Positions 1 to 7,635 are shown, counted from the stretch's first letter. The stretch: DNA of 9,025 nucleotides from JBPRGG01 sp051418075 (GCA_051418075.1 JBPRGG010000063.1:1-9025), one strand, 5' to 3'. A program made the numbers and translations. Notes: generated by a model not told the origin, from the sequence alone.

Positions 1-1470
1 GCAACCGGCCTTTTTCCCTTGCAGACATTTGGTAATAATGCTGATAATAGGTATACCAAACTGCCTTTTTCCGGCATTCAGATTGCCGCCCATAGTTTTT
101 ATGACGAGGGTATGGATTATTGCCTAGACTTACAACAGGAAGAAGGAGCTATTAATAATCTAATGGTGTCCTTTCATGCCTATTACGGCGCTATTGGACA
201 GCCACTGGCAGTGATGGGGGATCATGGAGTACCTAAAAGAGATAATTCTAAAAGGAATCTTCGTCGGAGTTGGGTGGACCATCATGATAAATACTATTCT
301 GAAACCAGCTTGCGACACACCGATGTGCAGAAAAAGCAGTTTTACGCTGAAAAGGATATCATGCATGACCTGCTTGATAATGCTCATCAAAGAGGAATGA
401 CCGTTTATGAGCGGATGTATGAGCCACATGGCAAAGAGGTAAGCGAAAATGTGAAAAACTTTGAAAAAGTGCTGGAAGTAGATTTTGAAGGTAATCGTAC
501 CGGCAATCCCTGCCCCAATCATCCGGAATATCAAGGGTACATCATCGGTACCATGCGTGATCTTTTCAATACTTATGACCTGGATGGCATCCAGTTTGGT
601 GCAGAAAGAAGTGGCCCCATGGGAGGATTACTCCACTGGAATGCCAAACCCGCCTGCTTCTGTGGACATTGCCAGCAACGGATGCAAAAAAACAATATTG
701 ACCCGCAAAGACTAAAAACCGGGTTTTTTGAATTATACCAATACTTGAATCAATTGCGGGAATCTGATAATCCCCCCACCGATGGCGCCTGGACGGTCTA
801 TCTGCGCCATTTGATGCAATACCCGGAAACTCTGGCCTGGGGCTGGCAGTGGCACCGTGCTCAAAATGAACTGCATAAAATGGTGTATGATGCAATCAAA
901 GCAATAAAACCTGCAGCCCAGGTTGGACGTCATGTTTCCTGCGTGGAAACAGCCATGGACATGTTCTACCGGGCCGGCGCCCTATTTTCAGAAATGACCG
1001 ATCACAATGATTACATCAAGATCATTACTTATCATGAGATTACCGGACCACGGCTGGAATGGTGGCACCTGACCCCCTTGGGAAAAACCATTTATAAAGA
1101 ACTTTCCCCGCAACAAATTCTTGATTTGTTCTACGCTCAAAATCACCATGACCCTGCCAGCCACCCCAAAGCAGAAGACCTGGAATCCGATGGTTTATCT
1201 CCTGAATTTGTGGGTGTGGAAACCAGGAGAGCGGTCGAGTCGGTGGATGGGAAAGCCAAAATCTATTCCGGCATAGGCATGGATATTCCGGTAGGCAGCA
1301 GCTTCTGGGGCAACCAGCCAAGGCCAAGTGAGCCGGAAACTATCAAAGAAGCGGTATTACAGGCTTTTGCTAATGGGGCAAAAGGGGTGGTAGCCTCCAG
1401 GGAATATGAAGAAATGACAATTCCCAGCCTTAAGGCTTATGGAGATGGTGTAAGAGAGCATAAAAACTAA
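1..1470 (+). CDS. Exported glycoside-hydrolase-like TIM-barrel protein, paralogue 1 (5' partial)
   Basis: The frame is open to the left edge (first codons read A-T-G-L-F-P-L-Q-T-F-G), so the gene starts outside the window. A TTG at 19 is not a credible start. The visible part, 489 codons, aligns from about residue 20 with the mature part of the next gene, so only a signal peptide is probably missing. Numbering from base 1, shared landmarks are the opening S-G-I-Q-I-A strand, D-G-I-Q-F-G-A-E-R-S-G-P with Glu202, the cluster C219-F-C221-G-H-C224, V-G-R-H, and near the end A-S-R-E468-Y-E-E-M. Alternating strands and helices plus a D-G-x-x-G-x-E strand end suggest a (beta/alpha)8 barrel, in the manner of hypothetical glycosyl hydrolase families that carry C-x-C-x-x-C loops. 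Glu202 and Glu468 are candidate catalytic acids by inference only. Substrate unknown. It is probably co-transcribed with the following gene, 6 nt away. Confidence 0.8.
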   Translation, partial: ATGLFPLQTFGNNADNRYTKLPFSGIQIAAHSFYDEGMDYCLDLQQEEGAINNLMVSFHAYYGAIGQPLAVMGDHGVPKRDNSKRNLRRSWVDHHDKYYSETSLRHTDVQKKQFYAEKDIMHDLLDNAHQRGMTVYERMYEPHGKEVSENVKNFEKVLEVDFEGNRTGNPCPNHPEYQGYIIGTMRDLFNTYDLDGIQFGAERSGPMGGLLHWNAKPACFCGHCQQRMQKNNIDPQRLKTGFFELYQYLNQLRESDNPPTDGAWTVYLRHLMQYPETLAWGWQWHRAQNELHKMVYDAIKAIKPAAQVGRHVSCVETAMDMFYRAGALFSEMTDHNDYIKIITYHEITGPRLEWWHLTPLGKTIYKELSPQQILDLFYAQNHHDPASHPKAEDLESDGLSPEFVGVETRRAVESVDGKAKIYSGIGMDIPVGSSFWGNQPRPSEPETIKEAVLQAFANGAKGVVASREYEEMTIPSLKAYGDGVREHKN

Positions 1471-1476
1471 GCAAAA

Positions 1477-3003
1477 ATGAAGACCAACAGAAGAAATTTT
1501 ATCAAGACCGCCTCATTGGCAACCGCGGGACTCAGTTTAGCAACCAAAGAGTTATTGGGCAGTGAATTTAACATTCAGGCAGAAAAATTCACCTCCGCCA
1601 TACAGATAGCCCCCTTCAATTTTTTGGATGAAGGCATCGAGACGGTGCTCGATCGTTTAAAAAACCTGGCAGCCATTGATACGATGTTCATTTACAGCCA
1701 CACCTACTACGGCATACCGTATACACGTACTGCCAATGTGCTGGCCTATGATCACGGCATCACTCAGCGGGATGACCTGGACCGGTATTTTAACCCGGTA
1801 TGGATGAAGCACGACAAAAAATATTTTAAAGATACCTCGCTTTGGTTCAAAGAGCCCGACCCTGAAGCAGAACATGCAGGCAGGGATGTTTTTAATGAGC
1901 TGGTGAAACCTTCCCGTGAGCGGGGAATGAAAATATATGCCCGGTTGCTGGAGCCGGGTCGCCTGGATGTACAGGGTAGAATTGCCAATTACGATGAAGT
2001 GACTTCCGTGGACCACCAGGGAAAATTACGCAACGAACCCTGCAGAAATAATCCTGAATTTAAAGCTTTTATGCAGGGCATGGTTACTGATATGTTTACC
2101 AACTATGAACTGGATGGCTACCAATGGGGCTCCGAACGCTCGGGACCGCTGGCGGAAGTATTATCCAGGGCCAACAGACCTGGTTGTTTTTGTGAGCATT
2201 GCCGGCAAAGGGCCAGGAATTCAGGCATCGATCCGGACCGGGCTATTGAAGGATATACCCTGTTGCTGGATACCATTCGAAAAAGCTTTGCCGGGAATCC
2301 TCCGGCCCACGACAGTGTGATGAACCAGGTACTGCACCTTTTCATCCATTACCCGGAGATTCTGGCATGGGAAAAATTATGGCATGCCTCGCTGGAAGAT
2401 CTGATGGCATTAATTTATACAACCATCAAGAACATAAAACCCGAGGCAGAAGTAGGCCGGCACATTGCCAGCAACATGACCACATTGAATCCAATAGACC
2501 GTGCAGCTACTGATTATAAAAAAGTTGCCGAACATGCTGATTTTATCAAACCGATCCTTTACCAGGATGTAATGGCTGCCAGGGTGAAAGATGCTTTCCT
2601 TGATCGCTGGAGGTCCGGAACATTGAGAGGTTTATCAGAAGATGCTGCCTATGATTTTTTCAAAGCGTTCAATGGATATTCAGATGCTGTATTGCCTCCG
2701 CTGGATGAAATCATGGATTCCAGCCTCTCGGCCAAATACGTTTATGAAGAAACCAGGCGAATTGTTGAAGCAGTCAACGGTAAAGCAGCCGTGTATCCCG
2801 GCCTGGGCATCAATGTACCTCACCGGGAGGGGAAGAAATTTATCCGTACTCCTGATGAGCCGGAAAGAATTTATCAAACGGTAATCGAATCATATCAGGC
2901 AGGAGCTAAAGGAGTAGTGGCTTCAAGGGAGTACGATGAGATGTTGCTACCGAGCTTACAAGCATTTGGTGATGCAGTGAGGGAGGTGAGAAATGATAAA
3001 TAG
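1477..3003 (+). CDS. Tat-exported glycoside-hydrolase-like TIM-barrel protein, paralogue 2
   Basis: A 508-residue protein starting at ATG 1477, where the N-terminus reads M-K-T-N-R-R-N-F-I-K followed by a hydrophobic alanine-rich stretch. This is a clear twin-arginine signal (R5-R6) with cleavage somewhere before residue 35, so the protein is exported folded, possibly with a cofactor or metal. The mature part mirrors paralogue 1: S-A-I-Q-I-A (about residue 40), E-P-C-R-N-N-P (about 188), D-G-Y-Q-W-G-S-E220-R-S-G-P, C237-F-C239-E-H-C242, V-G-R-H-I (about 330), and A-S-R-E485-Y-D-E-M close to the C-terminus. The C-x-C-x-H-C cluster may bind metal or brace a loop; E220 and E485 are candidate catalytic acids. 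I recognise no named family with certainty. The fold call rests on motif style and the strand/helix pattern. There is no Shine-Dalgarno sequence (A-rich leader), which is normal for Bacteroidota. The pair arose by tandem duplication and has since diverged strongly. Confidence 0.88.
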   Translation: MKTNRRNFIKTASLATAGLSLATKELLGSEFNIQAEKFTSAIQIAPFNFLDEGIETVLDRLKNLAAIDTMFIYSHTYYGIPYTRTANVLAYDHGITQRDDLDRYFNPVWMKHDKKYFKDTSLWFKEPDPEAEHAGRDVFNELVKPSRERGMKIYARLLEPGRLDVQGRIANYDEVTSVDHQGKLRNEPCRNNPEFKAFMQGMVTDMFTNYELDGYQWGSERSGPLAEVLSRANRPGCFCEHCRQRARNSGIDPDRAIEGYTLLLDTIRKSFAGNPPAHDSVMNQVLHLFIHYPEILAWEKLWHASLEDLMALIYTTIKNIKPEAEVGRHIASNMTTLNPIDRAATDYKKVAEHADFIKPILYQDVMAARVKDAFLDRWRSGTLRGLSEDAAYDFFKAFNGYSDAVLPPLDEIMDSSLSAKYVYEETRRIVEAVNGKAAVYPGLGINVPHREGKKFIRTPDEPERIYQTVIESYQAGAKGVVASREYDEMLLPSLQAFGDAVREVRNDK

Positions 3004-3025
3004 GTGAAGGAATAACGTTTTCTAA

Positions 3026-3066
3026 TAAAGAAGAAAAGGATTCGCTTTCATTCTTTACCCTTTTTT
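3026..3066 (+). terminator. Probable intrinsic terminator after the paralogue pair
   Basis: Arms at 3026-3038 (TAAAGAAGAAAAG) and 3045-3057 (CTTTCATTCTTTA) can pair at 11 of 13 positions around a 6-nt loop. CCC and then six T (3061-3066) follow. It lies 23 nt after the stop of the second paralogue and separates it from the lipoprotein gene at 3175, which therefore probably has its own promoter. The stem is AT-rich, so termination strength is uncertain. Confidence 0.55.
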
Positions 3067-3174
3067 GTTGGATTCTATGATATTGTTCATAATGCAAACT
3101 TTCAAGAATATTATTAATTTACAGAATATCTTGTATTTGAAAATCACTATTCTAATTATAAAATTAATTTCAAT

Positions 3175-5943
3175 ATGAATCATAAATTTTTAATTGTATT
3201 GTTTTTTATTACTATTTCTTTTTCATGTAAAAAAGCTGACTCCCCTGAAATAGAATATTTTGATTTACAATCCAATGCCTGGCACCTAAACTACTGGAGC
3301 AACGATCATTTTGTGCTGGCCGATTACGATGGCAATGTTTTTTTACGCGACATCCATAACCGACAAAACCTTTGGTCATTTCCAGCAGGATCTTTTGTTT
3401 TTGATTTGAAAACAGCTGACCTTGATCGTGATGGTAAAAAAGAAGTGGCTTTTGTTACAGCATCCGGGGATTTAGTGGTGTTGGATAATAACGGAAATAA
3501 AATATGGTCCTTTCATTCAAAATTGCCACTTTATAATGTAGGATTAGGCAATTTCATGGGTGATGAAAATCTTGAGATAACTTGTGGAGGAATTGACAGA
3601 CATGTTTATGTTTTTAATAACGAGGGTATCCAGATGGCTAAATCACCCAAAGTACAAAGGCTGGTTCACCGAATCGCAGTGGGAAACCTGAATGGAGATG
3701 ATTATGATGAAATTCTGGTGGTAGAAAACAGAACCATTGCAAATTTAATGGCAATGCAGGATAAAAAATTGCTGTCACTTTGGCGAAAGCCCTTGAAGGT
3801 ACCTAGTGAACTAATTAATTGGGAAAATCCAGGAGGAAGCTTTTTCCCTTTCTCTATCATCATTGATGACCTTGATTTGGATGGAGATAATGAAATTATA
3901 ATTGGAGATACTTATTTCAATAAGCAGGCTGTTCTGGTGAGTGATCAACGTGCAAAACCATTATGGATATCAGAAGGACTGCCACCTTTTGCCAAAATGG
4001 GTGAATCACAAATTGAATTTTATTCAACCGCATTTGTAAGGGCAGCTGATATTTTTCCTGAACACCCAGGTAAAGAGATAATTTCTGTGGCAGGTGGCAT
4101 GTTTCGCATTTTCGACTATCAGGGAAACCTGTTGGGAGAGAAAAATGGCAAAGTTGGTTTTACGGATTTTATTATTAAGGAAAATTATGCGTTTCTTAGT
4201 TCTTGCCCAAATGGAGATGAATACATGTATAAAGTGAAGCTGGATTCCGGATGGCAGCATCACATTGCTTCCCTGGAATTTCAAGGTTTGATTCGCGATG
4301 TAAAAAATCAAACCCAGCAATTGCTTGGTAAAACCAAAGATTACCAGCCTGCAAGTATTCCGGAAAAGCAATATAATATGATTGTAGGATTTGGTTCTGT
4401 TGATACATCGCCTGAAGGCCTGATAAAACATAATAAACAAATGGATTGGTTTAAGCAACGTTTTCCTTATGATAATTTGCGGGTAATCAAAACTTTGAAG
4501 GTGATGGAAAACACACCACCACTGAATGAAAAAGGAGAACCTTGGAACCCCAGGCGCTGGAAAACGGATGCGATAAATGGAACTAACACAGTAGAAGAAA
4601 TCCTGGACAAAGCGCGGTGGATTGAGAAGAACCGGATCCCAACCTTGTTTTACATAGGTCATTCCTGTATGCCATTTATCTCCCTGAAAACTGCAGAAAA
4701 AATTTTACAGATAGCTCCGAATTATTGTCTTGGCTTTTATACTGCGGAAGATGAAAACATAAAAATGGTGCCCCGTTATTTTAAGTATTTTTTCCAACCT
4801 TTAGCTGATTTGTGCCTTCAATATGGCAATAAATTGTGTGGCACTAAAAATAAGGGATTGTGGTGGATGTCTTCTCCTGCTCATGAAGAAGTATTTTCCG
4901 CCATGTTTGAAGGAGGACGTTCAGAAGTTACCCTGGCGTTAACGGAGGATTCAAATTCTCGTACCCCGGAAATCAATTTAATGGGCAGAGCCGGGCTTTG
5001 GCAAGCCGGATTGTTGCAAAATAATGACGTATCTATCCATGGCGATTTATTTTCATTTAATCGCTTCCAGCAGTGGGAATACCCTAAAGCCGGTCACCCA
5101 TATTTACGACTGCTTATAGCGCATGCCACTACCGGCATGACACAGGTAAATGTACGGACACGACGAGATATGCCCGATGGTGAAGATAAAGTGATTATGC
5201 CTATGGGCAAAGAGAGTGCAGAGTTTTTCTATCATTTGCTGGGCAAAGGAATTGTATTTTCTCCTGAACCAGGTGATGCATTGGGTTACTCAACCCTGGG
5301 ATTAGTAGTACATAAACCGGAAGAAAAGTGGCTGGAAGATGCGTACAACGGTCATAGCCCTGAAAAATGGCGGGATGATTCGGAGCTACACAACGCTGTC
5401 TTCCCTCACAATGGCAATTTATGGGGAATGACCAACACAATGGACCATGCTTTTCAAAAAGTTGTATTTAATAAAAAGAGACAATTTGGATATCAGATAC
5501 CGGCTACACCCTACGGCTTGGTTGTCATGGTTCCCTCACAGACTGATCTGAAAAAGGTTTCAAGTGTCAATAAGTGGTTGCATACCGATGGTATTTATAT
5601 CTGGGAAGAAGGTGGTGAAAAACTTACTGGTGATCAGGCAGCAAAATTTATCGAACAGCAATATGAAATGGCAGCAGAAAGTTTGCTTTTCAGGCAAACT
5701 AAAAAAGGGAGCGCTGTATTCATGCAGGTACTCAAAGTAAGCAGAGATCATTACCGGTTATTCCTACTTGATCCGGGATGGATCAATCCAGAGTCACATC
5801 GGATTACCGTTAAAATTCAAATGGAGGGTGATTTTGAAGCTTTCAACACCATAGAAAAAACTCCTCTGGAAATTGAAAAAAATTCTTTCACAGTAGATAT
5901 TCCTGCTGGATTATTCTCTATTATGGATGTAAGGAAAATTTAA
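3175..5943 (+). CDS. Large lipoprotein with N-terminal beta-propeller and hydrolase-like C-terminal domain; possible GH150 (lambda-carrageenase-like)
   Basis: A 922-residue protein. Residues 1-17 form a hydrophobic signal followed by S-C18-K-K, a lipobox typical of Bacteroidota surface or outer-membrane lipoproteins. Roughly residues 25-370 form an FG-GAP-like propeller, with calcium-loop-like repeats at D82-L-D-R-D-G, N171-L-N-G-D-D-Y-D-E and D232-L-D-L-D-G-D-N-E, and recurring x-x-W-S-F blades. From about residue 400 a second domain begins (M402-I-V-G-F-G-S), with strand ends such as F-Y-I-G-H496-S-C, G520-F-Y-T-A-E525-D-E-N, L-W563-W-M-S-S and L-A-L-T-E-D-S. This looks like a catalytic barrel with E525 and D526 as candidate acids. 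A beta-rich C-terminal part ends at residue 922. From memory, the lambda-carrageenase of Pseudoalteromonas carrageenovora (GH150) has a similar length and an N-terminal propeller; this assignment is inferred from architecture, not alignment. An uncharacterised hydrolase or lyase is the alternative. Confidence 0.85.
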   Translation: MNHKFLIVLFFITISFSCKKADSPEIEYFDLQSNAWHLNYWSNDHFVLADYDGNVFLRDIHNRQNLWSFPAGSFVFDLKTADLDRDGKKEVAFVTASGDLVVLDNNGNKIWSFHSKLPLYNVGLGNFMGDENLEITCGGIDRHVYVFNNEGIQMAKSPKVQRLVHRIAVGNLNGDDYDEILVVENRTIANLMAMQDKKLLSLWRKPLKVPSELINWENPGGSFFPFSIIIDDLDLDGDNEIIIGDTYFNKQAVLVSDQRAKPLWISEGLPPFAKMGESQIEFYSTAFVRAADIFPEHPGKEIISVAGGMFRIFDYQGNLLGEKNGKVGFTDFIIKENYAFLSSCPNGDEYMYKVKLDSGWQHHIASLEFQGLIRDVKNQTQQLLGKTKDYQPASIPEKQYNMIVGFGSVDTSPEGLIKHNKQMDWFKQRFPYDNLRVIKTLKVMENTPPLNEKGEPWNPRRWKTDAINGTNTVEEILDKARWIEKNRIPTLFYIGHSCMPFISLKTAEKILQIAPNYCLGFYTAEDENIKMVPRYFKYFFQPLADLCLQYGNKLCGTKNKGLWWMSSPAHEEVFSAMFEGGRSEVTLALTEDSNSRTPEINLMGRAGLWQAGLLQNNDVSIHGDLFSFNRFQQWEYPKAGHPYLRLLIAHATTGMTQVNVRTRRDMPDGEDKVIMPMGKESAEFFYHLLGKGIVFSPEPGDALGYSTLGLVVHKPEEKWLEDAYNGHSPEKWRDDSELHNAVFPHNGNLWGMTNTMDHAFQKVVFNKKRQFGYQIPATPYGLVVMVPSQTDLKKVSSVNKWLHTDGIYIWEEGGEKLTGDQAAKFIEQQYEMAAESLLFRQTKKGSAVFMQVLKVSRDHYRLFLLDPGWINPESHRITVKIQMEGDFEAFNTIEKTPLEIEKNSFTVDIPAGLFSIMDVRKI

Positions 5944-5964
5944 TCCTTTATTTTATTTTTACAA

Positions 5965-5988
5965 GCCGGGTTTCCTTTTATGCCCGGC
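5965..5988 (+). repeat. GC-rich hairpin downstream of the lipoprotein gene
   Basis: GCCGGG (5965-5970) and CCCGGC (5983-5988) form a 6-bp GC-only stem around a 12-nt T-rich loop, 21 nt after the stop codon. The position suits a transcription terminator, but the bases after the stem (AACAAATGG) contain no T-tract, so it may be a terminator that lost its tail at the adjacent rearrangement, or an RNA-stabilising 3' hairpin. Confidence 0.4.
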
Positions 5989-6093
5989 AACAAATGGTGT
6001 ATTCCGGTTATGATTCAAAGGATAAGTTCCCTAAAATCCGATATACCGAATTTAACAAGGCAAATGGGGATTATTGGAAAAATTGCGTTAGCC
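5989..6093 (+). other. Orphan coding-like fragment between hairpin and GH28 remnant
   Basis: This stretch belongs to neither the lipoprotein gene nor the GH28-like gene. Its + frame read from ATG 5994 gives a short peptide of ordinary, protein-like composition (it includes F-P-K-I-R-Y-T-E-F-N-K and N-G-D-Y-W-K-N) before running into sequence that is antisense to the GH28-like gene. The other frames are shorter or low in complexity. It could be the remnant of a lost gene, or chance. I do not recognise a family. Confidence 0.2.
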
Positions 6094-6762
6094 ATAACTC
6101 TCGGCAGCGGGCATCAAACCTTGTTCACGTCGGGCACCTTCCCCCTCCCACATCCAGCGCTGCCATTTTTCCCCATCCCCATCAATCAGGGGCATTGCGC
6201 CGGTCTCGCCGCGGGAAATGATGGCGATGTTTTTAGCATTAAAGGCCCTGAACAAAGGAGAAAAAGAATAGATGGTGGTGCCTTCGTAACGGGTGAGTAC
6301 TCCCTGGCCATTCGGCAGATAATTTTCCGGACCGAAAGGGAAGAAAAGGCGTACCGAGCGGTCGACAATGATACCAATGTTGCTTTTCATCTGGATGGCT
6401 CCTTCGATGCGATAGGTTTCTTCGTAGCGCAGCCAGGTTTTGATGCCCTGTGAATGGGCAAACAGTAGCCAGCCACCTCCTTTGGTGGCCAGTTCATCGA
6501 TCGCTTTTTGTATGTACGGATAGAAATCGACAGTTCCTTCCGAATCAGGCTTTTGGCCGGCATACGCGATCAGGTTAATTGTATCAGCCGGAATTTCCGG
6601 TTCGGAAATTTGCGCAATGATTTCTTCTGCTGCAGCCTCCGTTTCTGCGCGGGTAAAAAGGGGTTGCCGGTCAGTGGTATTATTTTCTTTTTCGGTATTA
6701 CTGCAACCAAAGAGGGTGAGGCAGATGAGGAAAAGTGGGATTAATTTTATAGACTTGAACAT
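6088..6762 (-). pseudogene. Truncated GH28 (polygalacturonase)-like lipoprotein, N-terminal part only
   Basis: The best start is ATG at 6762; an in-frame start 12 codons upstream would spoil the signal peptide. Residues 1-19 are hydrophobic and lead to L-F-G-C20, a lipobox. From residue 62 the sequence has the entry region of GH28-type right-handed beta-helix enzymes: A-Y-A-G-Q-K-P-D-S-E-G-T, then I-Q-K-A-I-D-E-L-A-T-K-G-G-G (84-97), G-A-I-Q-M-K-S-N (121-128), E-N-Y-L-P (146-150), T-R-Y-E-G (157-161), F-S-P-L-F-R-A-F-N-A-K-N-I-A-I (167-181) and I-D-G-D-G (193-197). The product stops at residue 224, whereas GH28 proteins are usually 400-550 residues. The catalytic motifs (N-T-D, D-D, G-H-G, R-I-K) would lie in the missing part, so a polygalacturonase activity is not expected. 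Frames beyond the stop show no continuation, pointing to deletion or rearrangement rather than a single frameshift. The signal and N-terminal half look undecayed, so the event may be recent. Confidence 0.75.
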
Positions 6763-6773
6763 GTTTTGAATTA

Positions 6774-6791
6774 GTTTGTTGTTTAACAAAC
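6774..6791. repeat. Short inverted repeat upstream of the GH28 remnant
   Basis: GTTTGTT (6774-6780) and AACAAAC (6785-6791) flank a 4-nt spacer, 12 to 29 nt upstream of the GH28-like ATG on the minus strand. It could be an operator or a leader hairpin for that gene. It is short and AT-rich, so chance is possible. Confidence 0.35.
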
Positions 6792-6816
6792 CTCTCAAGG
6801 TCTTAAATCCATATTT

Positions 6817-6838
6817 TTGAGAAATTATAATTTCTCAA
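6817..6838. repeat. 22-bp palindrome overlapping the end of higA
   Basis: Arms TTGAGAAATT (6817-6826) and AATTTCTCAA (6829-6838) are perfectly complementary around a central AT. The palindrome covers the antitoxin stop codon (6835-6837). It has no T-tract on the minus side (A residues follow), so it is not a classical terminator for the TA operon, although a stem-loop here could still end or stabilise that transcript. A protein-binding site is the alternative. Confidence 0.5.
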
Positions 6839-7269
6839 TTGACATTGCCAGAAACTTTTCTTTTTCCAATCTTCTTTCCGGTTTCTTTCTGTAATGGATA
6901 AGGCCGATTAAAAGCACTTTGTGATAATTTGAAATAGTCAGATAGTTTACGAATAGAGTCTTTTGAAAGTCCTTTCTGGTAGTTAAGAATTTTTGAAACT
7001 GTTCCCTTTGATAGATCTAAAATGGAAACCAGGTCTTTTGCCTTTAATTCATTTTCATATAACAGACTTTTAATTAATTGTACAGGATCCAAATCATTCA
7101 TTCTAATGTTTTCGGCATCCCATTTCTCAATTAAAAGTGTCAGTAGTTCGATTTCATCATTTAAAGCCTGGTCATCAGCAGCCACTAATGCTTCTAAAGT
7201 TATTGTATAGGTATTGTACTGATGCTTATTTTTAATTACTGTATATTTTAATTTTTTTTCCTGACTCAT
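6835..7269 (-). CDS. higA: HigA-family antitoxin, XRE-type HTH protein
   Basis: A 144-residue protein that should neutralise the toxin encoded just upstream and repress the operon. Residues 1-60 form a charged, helical N-terminal region, as in the E. coli-type HigA proteins of about 138 residues, where this part contacts the toxin. Residues 62-117 are a helix-turn-helix of the Cro/CI (XRE) type: L-I-K-S-L-L-Y-E-N-E-L-K-A-K-D-L-V-S-I-L, then L-S-K-G-T-V-S-K-I-L-N-Y-Q-K-G (86-100) as recognition helix and turn, then S-I-R-K-L-S-D-Y-F-K-L-S. The tail (127-144) is lysine-rich. It starts 12 nt after the toxin stop codon in toxin-first HigBA order, so it is co-transcribed. The palindrome at 7636-7666 is the probable operator. 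Base composition is visibly more AT-rich than the carbohydrate genes around it, suggesting acquisition by transfer. Confidence 0.88.
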   Translation of the reverse strand: MSQEKKLKYTVIKNKHQYNTYTITLEALVAADDQALNDEIELLTLLIEKWDAENIRMNDLDPVQLIKSLLYENELKAKDLVSILDLSKGTVSKILNYQKGLSKDSIRKLSDYFKLSQSAFNRPYPLQKETGKKIGKRKVSGNVN

Positions 7270-7281
7270 ACTCTTTAGCTA

Positions 7282-7614
7282 TTAAAAATTATCAATATCA
7301 TACTGCTTACCTTCCTTACATATTTTCGAATACTCAGCATGTGTACCTATCCATTTGATAAACAAATGTACCATAGTTTTACCAAAATAGTACTTGCAAA
7401 TCATCCTGTAATGGTTTCCTCCGATATTAAACACTACTCTTTTTGAGTTATCCCCAAGAATGTCAGCACTGTTAAATGTTGATATAATATCAGCGGGAAC
7501 ATTCCAATCCGCGTATTTAAGGATTGACAACCAAGTGCCAAAAGAAGTTTTACTACTTGCGTTTATTTTTACATAATCCTCTATCGACTGTTTTTTTATT
7601 AGATGGATTTTCAT
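7282..7614 (-). CDS. higB: HigB-family toxin, RelE-like mRNA interferase
   Basis: A 110-residue protein from ATG 7614. A TTG five codons upstream keeps the frame open but sits in the -7 promoter box, so the ATG is preferred. The sequence follows the pattern of E. coli HigB (about 104 residues): an N-terminal strand M-K-I-H-L-I, a helical part, then R-V-V-F-N-I-G-G-N-H-Y-R (59-70), a strand with K-Y-Y-F-G, and the C-terminal F-I-K-W-I-G-T-H92-A-E-Y-S-K block matching the family's conserved T-H-x-E-Y. Family knowledge predicts a ribosome-dependent endoribonuclease that cleaves mRNA during translation. The gene is intact, with all conserved blocks present. It is the first gene of the TA operon and is followed after 12 nt by the antitoxin gene. 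Confidence 0.88.
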   Translation of the reverse strand: MKIHLIKKQSIEDYVKINASSKTSFGTWLSILKYADWNVPADIISTFNSADILGDNSKRVVFNIGGNHYRMICKYYFGKTMVHLFIKWIGTHAEYSKICKEGKQYDIDNF

Positions 7615-7626
7615 ACATAAAGAAGA

Positions 7627-7634
7627 CAAATATA
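7627..7634 (-). promoter_or_regulatory. Bacteroidota-type -7 promoter box for higBA
   Basis: Read on the minus strand, these bases are TATATTTG, an exact match to the Bacteroidota -7 consensus TAnnTTTG. The ATG of higB follows after 12 nt, implying a very short leader. The expected -33 region falls on the far arm of the palindrome, with only a weak TTTC in place of TTTG. Confidence 0.6.
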
Positions 7635-7635
7635 A

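Noticed and set aside
19..21. TTG as the start codon of the first gene
   Set aside because: The frame is open to base 1 and the paralogue has a signal peptide ahead of this point, so the true start is almost certainly upstream of the window.
3132..3139. TGTATTTG as a -7 promoter box for the lipoprotein gene
   Set aside because: It differs from TAnnTTTG at the second base and no TTG or TTTG lies at the expected -33 distance, so the promoter in this 171-nt spacer could not be placed.
4024..4662. 212-codon minus-strand open frame inside the large lipoprotein gene
   Set aside because: It lies wholly antisense to a well-supported 922-residue protein, and its product has no recognisable domain or signal.
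5980..6453. 157-codon + strand open frame
   Set aside because: Most of it is antisense to the GH28-like coding region, whose minus-strand product has recognisable family motifs; the + product is low in complexity and has none.
6763..6798. Extended N-terminus of the GH28-like protein from the in-frame ATG at 6798
   Set aside because: It would add 12 residues before an otherwise compact lipoprotein signal and would place the inverted repeat at 6774-6791 inside the coding region.
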